A DNA stretch of 19,252 nucleotides. It comes from Victivallales bacterium. Lineage in GTDB: Bacteria; Verrucomicrobiota; Lentisphaeria; Oligosphaerales; Lenti-02. The position numbers and the translations under genes are program-made. The stretch lies in contig JABGQJ010000037.1 of NCBI GenBank assembly GCA_018648945.1, forward strand, positions 2,857 through 22,108, in the 5' to 3' direction. The notes under the pieces are model-generated. The model saw nothing but the letters and a program-made list of their open reading frames with translations, had not been told where the DNA came from and searched no databases. This document shows positions 13,483 through 19,252 of this stretch, piece after piece (within the stretch, counting starts at the first letter, position 1; each line of letters starts with the position of its first letter).

Positions 13483-14997
13483 ATGAAGAAAATGGGATTC
13501 GACAACGACAAGTACCTTGCCGAGCAATCCGAGGCTATTCTCGAGCGGGCCAAGATCTTCGACAACAAGCTCTATCTCGAATTCGGCGGCAAACTTGTCT
13601 TTGACTATCACGCCTCCCGCATTCTCCCCGGTTTCGACCCGAATGTGAAGATCCGCCTCCTCGAACGGCTTCGCGACCAAGCCGAGATCATCATTGCCGT
13701 CTTTGCCGGCGATATCGAGCGGCGCAAGACCCGCGCGGACTTCGGCATCACCTACGACACGGATGTGCTGCGCCTGATCGACGACCTGCGCTCGCGAGAC
13801 ATCCTTGTAGGCAGCGTGGTCGTCACCCGCTACGACGGCCAAGCCGCAGCCGATGCCTTCATCCGTCGGCTCGAACGGCACGGCATCAAGGTCTACCGAC
13901 ACCGCGCGATTCGGGGCTACCCGGTCGATGTCGAACGCATCTGCAGCGACGACGGCTACGGGGCCAATCCCTTCGTCGAGACCACCCGCCCGGTGGTGGT
14001 GGTCACCGCGCCGGGACCTGGCAGCGGCAAGATGGGCACCTGCCTCTCGCAGGTCTACCACGAGCAACAGCGCGGGGTCTCCGCTGGCTACGCCAAATTC
14101 GAGACCTTCCCCATCTGGAGCCTGCCCCTCAAGCACCCGATCAACCTGGCCTACGAAGCCGCCACTGCGGACCTCGCGGACTTCAACCAGGTCGATCCCT
14201 TCCATCTTGAAGCCTACGGCAAGACCGCGATCAACTACAATCGGGACGTGGAGATCTTCCCGGTCGTCAAGCACATTCTCCGCCGCATCATGGGCGAGGA
14301 ACGGGTCTACAAATCCCCCACCGACATGGGCGTAAACCGCGCGGGCTTCGCCATCTGCGACGATGCAGTCTGCCGCGAAGCGTCCGTTCAGGAGATTATC
14401 CGCCGCCTGTTCCGCTACAGCTGCGAGGATAAAATGGGGCTCACCTCCCGCGATACCGTGGACCGTGTGCGCGTCTTGATGAGCGAGCTTGGCTGCACCG
14501 AGACGGACCGTGCGGTGGTTCTGCCCGCCCGCGAAGCTGCAGCCCAGGCCCAGGCCAACGATGGCGGCCACGACGGCATCTTCTGCGGTGCCGCCGTGCA
14601 GCTTGCCAACGGCCACATGGTCACCGGCAAGAACTCCGTGCTCCTCCATGCCGCCTCCGCCGCCGTGCTCAACGGCATCAAGTGCCTGGCCGGCATCCCG
14701 GACAATATCCACTTGCTCTCGCACCAGGTTCTCGAGTCTGTCCGCCAACTCAAGTCCGAGCTCCTGCGCAGTCCACAGGCCAGCCTGGATCTGGAGGAGT
14801 CGCTCATCGCCCTCAGCGTCAGCGCCGCCGCCAACCCAAGCGCACAGGCCGCCATGCACCAGCTCCCCGGCCTGCGGGGCTGTGAGATGCATCTCACCCA
14901 TATGCCGACGCCCGGTGACGAAGCGGGGCTGCGCAAGCTCGGCGTCAATCTGACCTGCGATCCCAATTTCAGTAGCAAATTCCTGCACGCAGTCTAG
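13483..14997 (+). CDS. UPF0371/DUF1846 family protein
   Basis: The 504-residue protein matches the UPF0371 (DUF1846) family over its usual length of about 500. Recognisable stretches are the N-terminal MGFDNDKYLAEQSEAILERA, KLYLEFGGKLVFDYHASRIL, RRKTRADFGITYD, and TAPGPGSGKMGTCLSQVYH at about 175-193. This last stretch holds a P-loop-like glycine-rich site (GPGSGK, K183), which suggests phosphate or nucleotide binding. Further family marks are SPTDMGVNRAGFAI and IFCGAAVQLANG. The biochemical function of the family is not established to my knowledge. The gene starts 9 nt after the PurF-like stop and ends 33 nt before carB, so it is almost certainly co-expressed with both; a role linked to nucleotide or nitrogen metabolism is inferred from that only. 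It is soluble, with no signal peptide or membrane segment. Confidence 0.9.
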   Translation: MKKMGFDNDKYLAEQSEAILERAKIFDNKLYLEFGGKLVFDYHASRILPGFDPNVKIRLLERLRDQAEIIIAVFAGDIERRKTRADFGITYDTDVLRLIDDLRSRDILVGSVVVTRYDGQAAADAFIRRLERHGIKVYRHRAIRGYPVDVERICSDDGYGANPFVETTRPVVVVTAPGPGSGKMGTCLSQVYHEQQRGVSAGYAKFETFPIWSLPLKHPINLAYEAATADLADFNQVDPFHLEAYGKTAINYNRDVEIFPVVKHILRRIMGEERVYKSPTDMGVNRAGFAICDDAVCREASVQEIIRRLFRYSCEDKMGLTSRDTVDRVRVLMSELGCTETDRAVVLPAREAAAQAQANDGGHDGIFCGAAVQLANGHMVTGKNSVLLHAASAAVLNGIKCLAGIPDNIHLLSHQVLESVRQLKSELLRSPQASLDLEESLIALSVSAAANPSAQAAMHQLPGLRGCEMHLTHMPTPGDEAGLRKLGVNLTCDPNFSSKFLHAV

Positions 14998-15030
14998 GTA
15001 ATCAAAACCCAACACGAGGCGAAAACGACC

Positions 15031-18234
<3,204 letters not shown>

Positions 18235-18256
18235 CCTTCTGGAGCTAGCCACAACC

Positions 18257-18300
18257 CGCCGCCTCTTCGTTCACCCGGATGGAGAGGCGGCGTTCTTTCT
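18257..18300 (+). terminator. Intrinsic terminator after carB
   Basis: A perfect 10-bp GC-rich stem, CGCCGCCTCT (18257-18266) with AGAGGCGGCG (18283-18292), has a 16-nt loop and is followed by TTCTTTCT. It lies 23 nt after the carB stop, between two convergent genes. The T-rich tail is only on the plus strand, so it should act mainly on the carB transcript. Confidence 0.75.
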
Positions 18301-18305
18301 GTGCC

Positions 18306-19252
18306 CTACTTGGGAGTGCAGGTGAGTACCCGCGTCTGCCCCTTCCGGAAGGGCACAGCAACGCGTTTGCCAGTCCCGAAGGCTGTACCGGCCAGGGCAT
18401 CACGAACGATAGTGGGGCGTTGGAAACGTAGGCGCAGCGGACCATCCACCACGGCATGGACACTGAGTAGCCCTTCGGCTCCCCAGATGGCCGCGTCAGT
18501 CTCCGAGAAGAGATGCACCCCCGCCAACAGGGCACAGGCTCGCACCAACTCACTGGTCCACGCCGGTGTGCCGAGGAAGATGTCCATGCCCCTTGCTCCC
18601 TGCCGCGCGACCAGAGCCGCCGATCCGTCCGAGTAGGTGGCCAGGACCTCGTCTCCATCCCCGGGATCCACGGCAAACAGCGGTGTGATTGCAGTCTCCT
18701 GCCCCCAAGAGGCGGTAAGCCCGAAATCCCTGCCCGGCCCCGTTGGCGTGGCAACCGGGTTCGGGAGCTTCACCTCGCGCACCCGGAAGCCGGTTGCCTG
18801 GCGGATGAGATCCACGTCGCGCCGCTCGCCGTTGCTGTATCCTGGGGCATAACACCAAACCCGGGTCGTGCCCGCACCCCGGTTCTCCCGCAGGGCATTC
18901 CGCTGCTTCTCGGTGAGCGACCAGGCGGCAAGCAGGATCTGGAGCTTGGCCGGAACACGCCCGGCCACGGCGTCCCGCAACAGATACTGCCCATAGGGTG
19001 CGCCACTCCGCCCCAAAGCCGCCCTCGCGTCGTAGACCAACGGCCGCGCCAACACGCTGGAGCCACCGGTCAGATGGCACATGGCATCCTCCCCGATGAT
19101 CGCCGCGATCTCGGGATGGAAGGGCCGGCGCGCAAGCATCTTCTGTTCCAGCGGATTCAGCTCCCGCTGCACCTCCCAGATCCGTTCATCGCCGAACCAG
19201 TTGAGTCCCGGCAAATCCATCCACCACGTGCCGAAGCCGCGCATCAGCGCCT
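18306..19252 (-). CDS. Glycoside-hydrolase-like protein, C-terminal part (5' end outside window)
   Basis: The frame is open to the right edge: Leu and Ala codons precede the Met at 19244 with no stop, so this is the 3' part of a larger gene. About 315 residues are visible. They begin with RGFGTWWMDLPGLNWFGDE, like the end of a TIM barrel in GH42-type and related hydrolases. A flavodoxin/GATase-like domain of the beta-galactosidase trimerisation type follows (YGQYLLRDAVAGRVPAKLQI, QRNALRENRGAGTTRVWCYA, then DLIRQATGF, seen as L-LTG- in relatives). The C-terminus is a beta-rich domain (about 225-315), probably a sandwich. It converges on carB with a 71-nt gap holding the terminator. Substrate and family number cannot be set without the missing N-terminus. 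Confidence 0.7.
   Translation of the reverse strand, partial: ALMRGFGTWWMDLPGLNWFGDERIWEVQRELNPLEQKMLARRPFHPEIAAIIGEDAMCHLTGGSSVLARPLVYDARAALGRSGAPYGQYLLRDAVAGRVPAKLQILLAAWSLTEKQRNALRENRGAGTTRVWCYAPGYSNGERRDVDLIRQATGFRVREVKLPNPVATPTGPGRDFGLTASWGQETAITPLFAVDPGDGDEVLATYSDGSAALVARQGARGMDIFLGTPAWTSELVRACALLAGVHLFSETDAAIWGAEGLLSVHAVVDGPLRLRFQRPTIVRDALAGTAFGTGKRVAVPFRKGQTRVLTCTPK

Overview
This is a GC-rich bacterial chromosomal window with no phage, insertion sequence, CRISPR array, tRNA or rRNA that I could recognise. The host cannot be named from sequence alone. A secreted GH123/DUF4091-type protein, a CBM9-like esterase, six-hairpin and beta-galactosidase-like proteins, many TIM-barrel sugar isomerases and Gfo/Idh enzymes, and a bacterial NrpR homologue together suggest a polysaccharide-degrading lineage such as Planctomycetota, Lentisphaerota/Kiritimatiellota, Armatimonadota or a related candidate phylum. 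That placement is inference.

Left part (1-5014, minus strand): a likely operon read leftwards. It runs from a secreted discoidin plus DUF4091/GH123-like protein (5014-2657), through a sugar-phosphate isomerase/epimerase whose start overlaps the previous stop as ATGA (2660-1911), to a six-hairpin-glycosidase-like protein that leaves the window at base 1. A 366-nt divergent intergenic region separates it from a large secreted CBM9-like/alpha-beta-hydrolase esterase on the plus strand (5381-8623). These look like parts of an uncharacterised glycan utilisation locus.

Middle and right (8748-18234, plus strand): an NrpR-type regulator follows a good sigma70-like promoter (TTGCGG-N16-TACAAT). Next is an unusual single-chain fusion of a TIM-barrel isomerase with a Gfo/Idh/MocA oxidoreductase. 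After a 343-nt leader with several inverted repeats come three tightly spaced genes: a PurF-like protein with a degenerate glutaminase domain, a UPF0371/DUF1846 protein, and carB (carbamoyl-phosphate synthase large subunit). No carA lies in the window. A stem-loop with a T-rich tail at 18257-18300 ends this unit.

The right edge holds the 3' part of a convergent minus-strand glycoside-hydrolase-like gene with a beta-galactosidase trimerisation-like domain.

The most notable point is the PurF homologue. The N-terminal Cys nucleophile is Gly, and the other glutaminase pocket residues are also replaced. The PRPP loop and likely Fe-S cysteines are kept. It sits beside a nitrogen-type regulator and an ammonia-consuming CarB. 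The nrpR promoter and the leader of the PurF-like gene also share the 9-mer CATTTGCGG inside a dyad.
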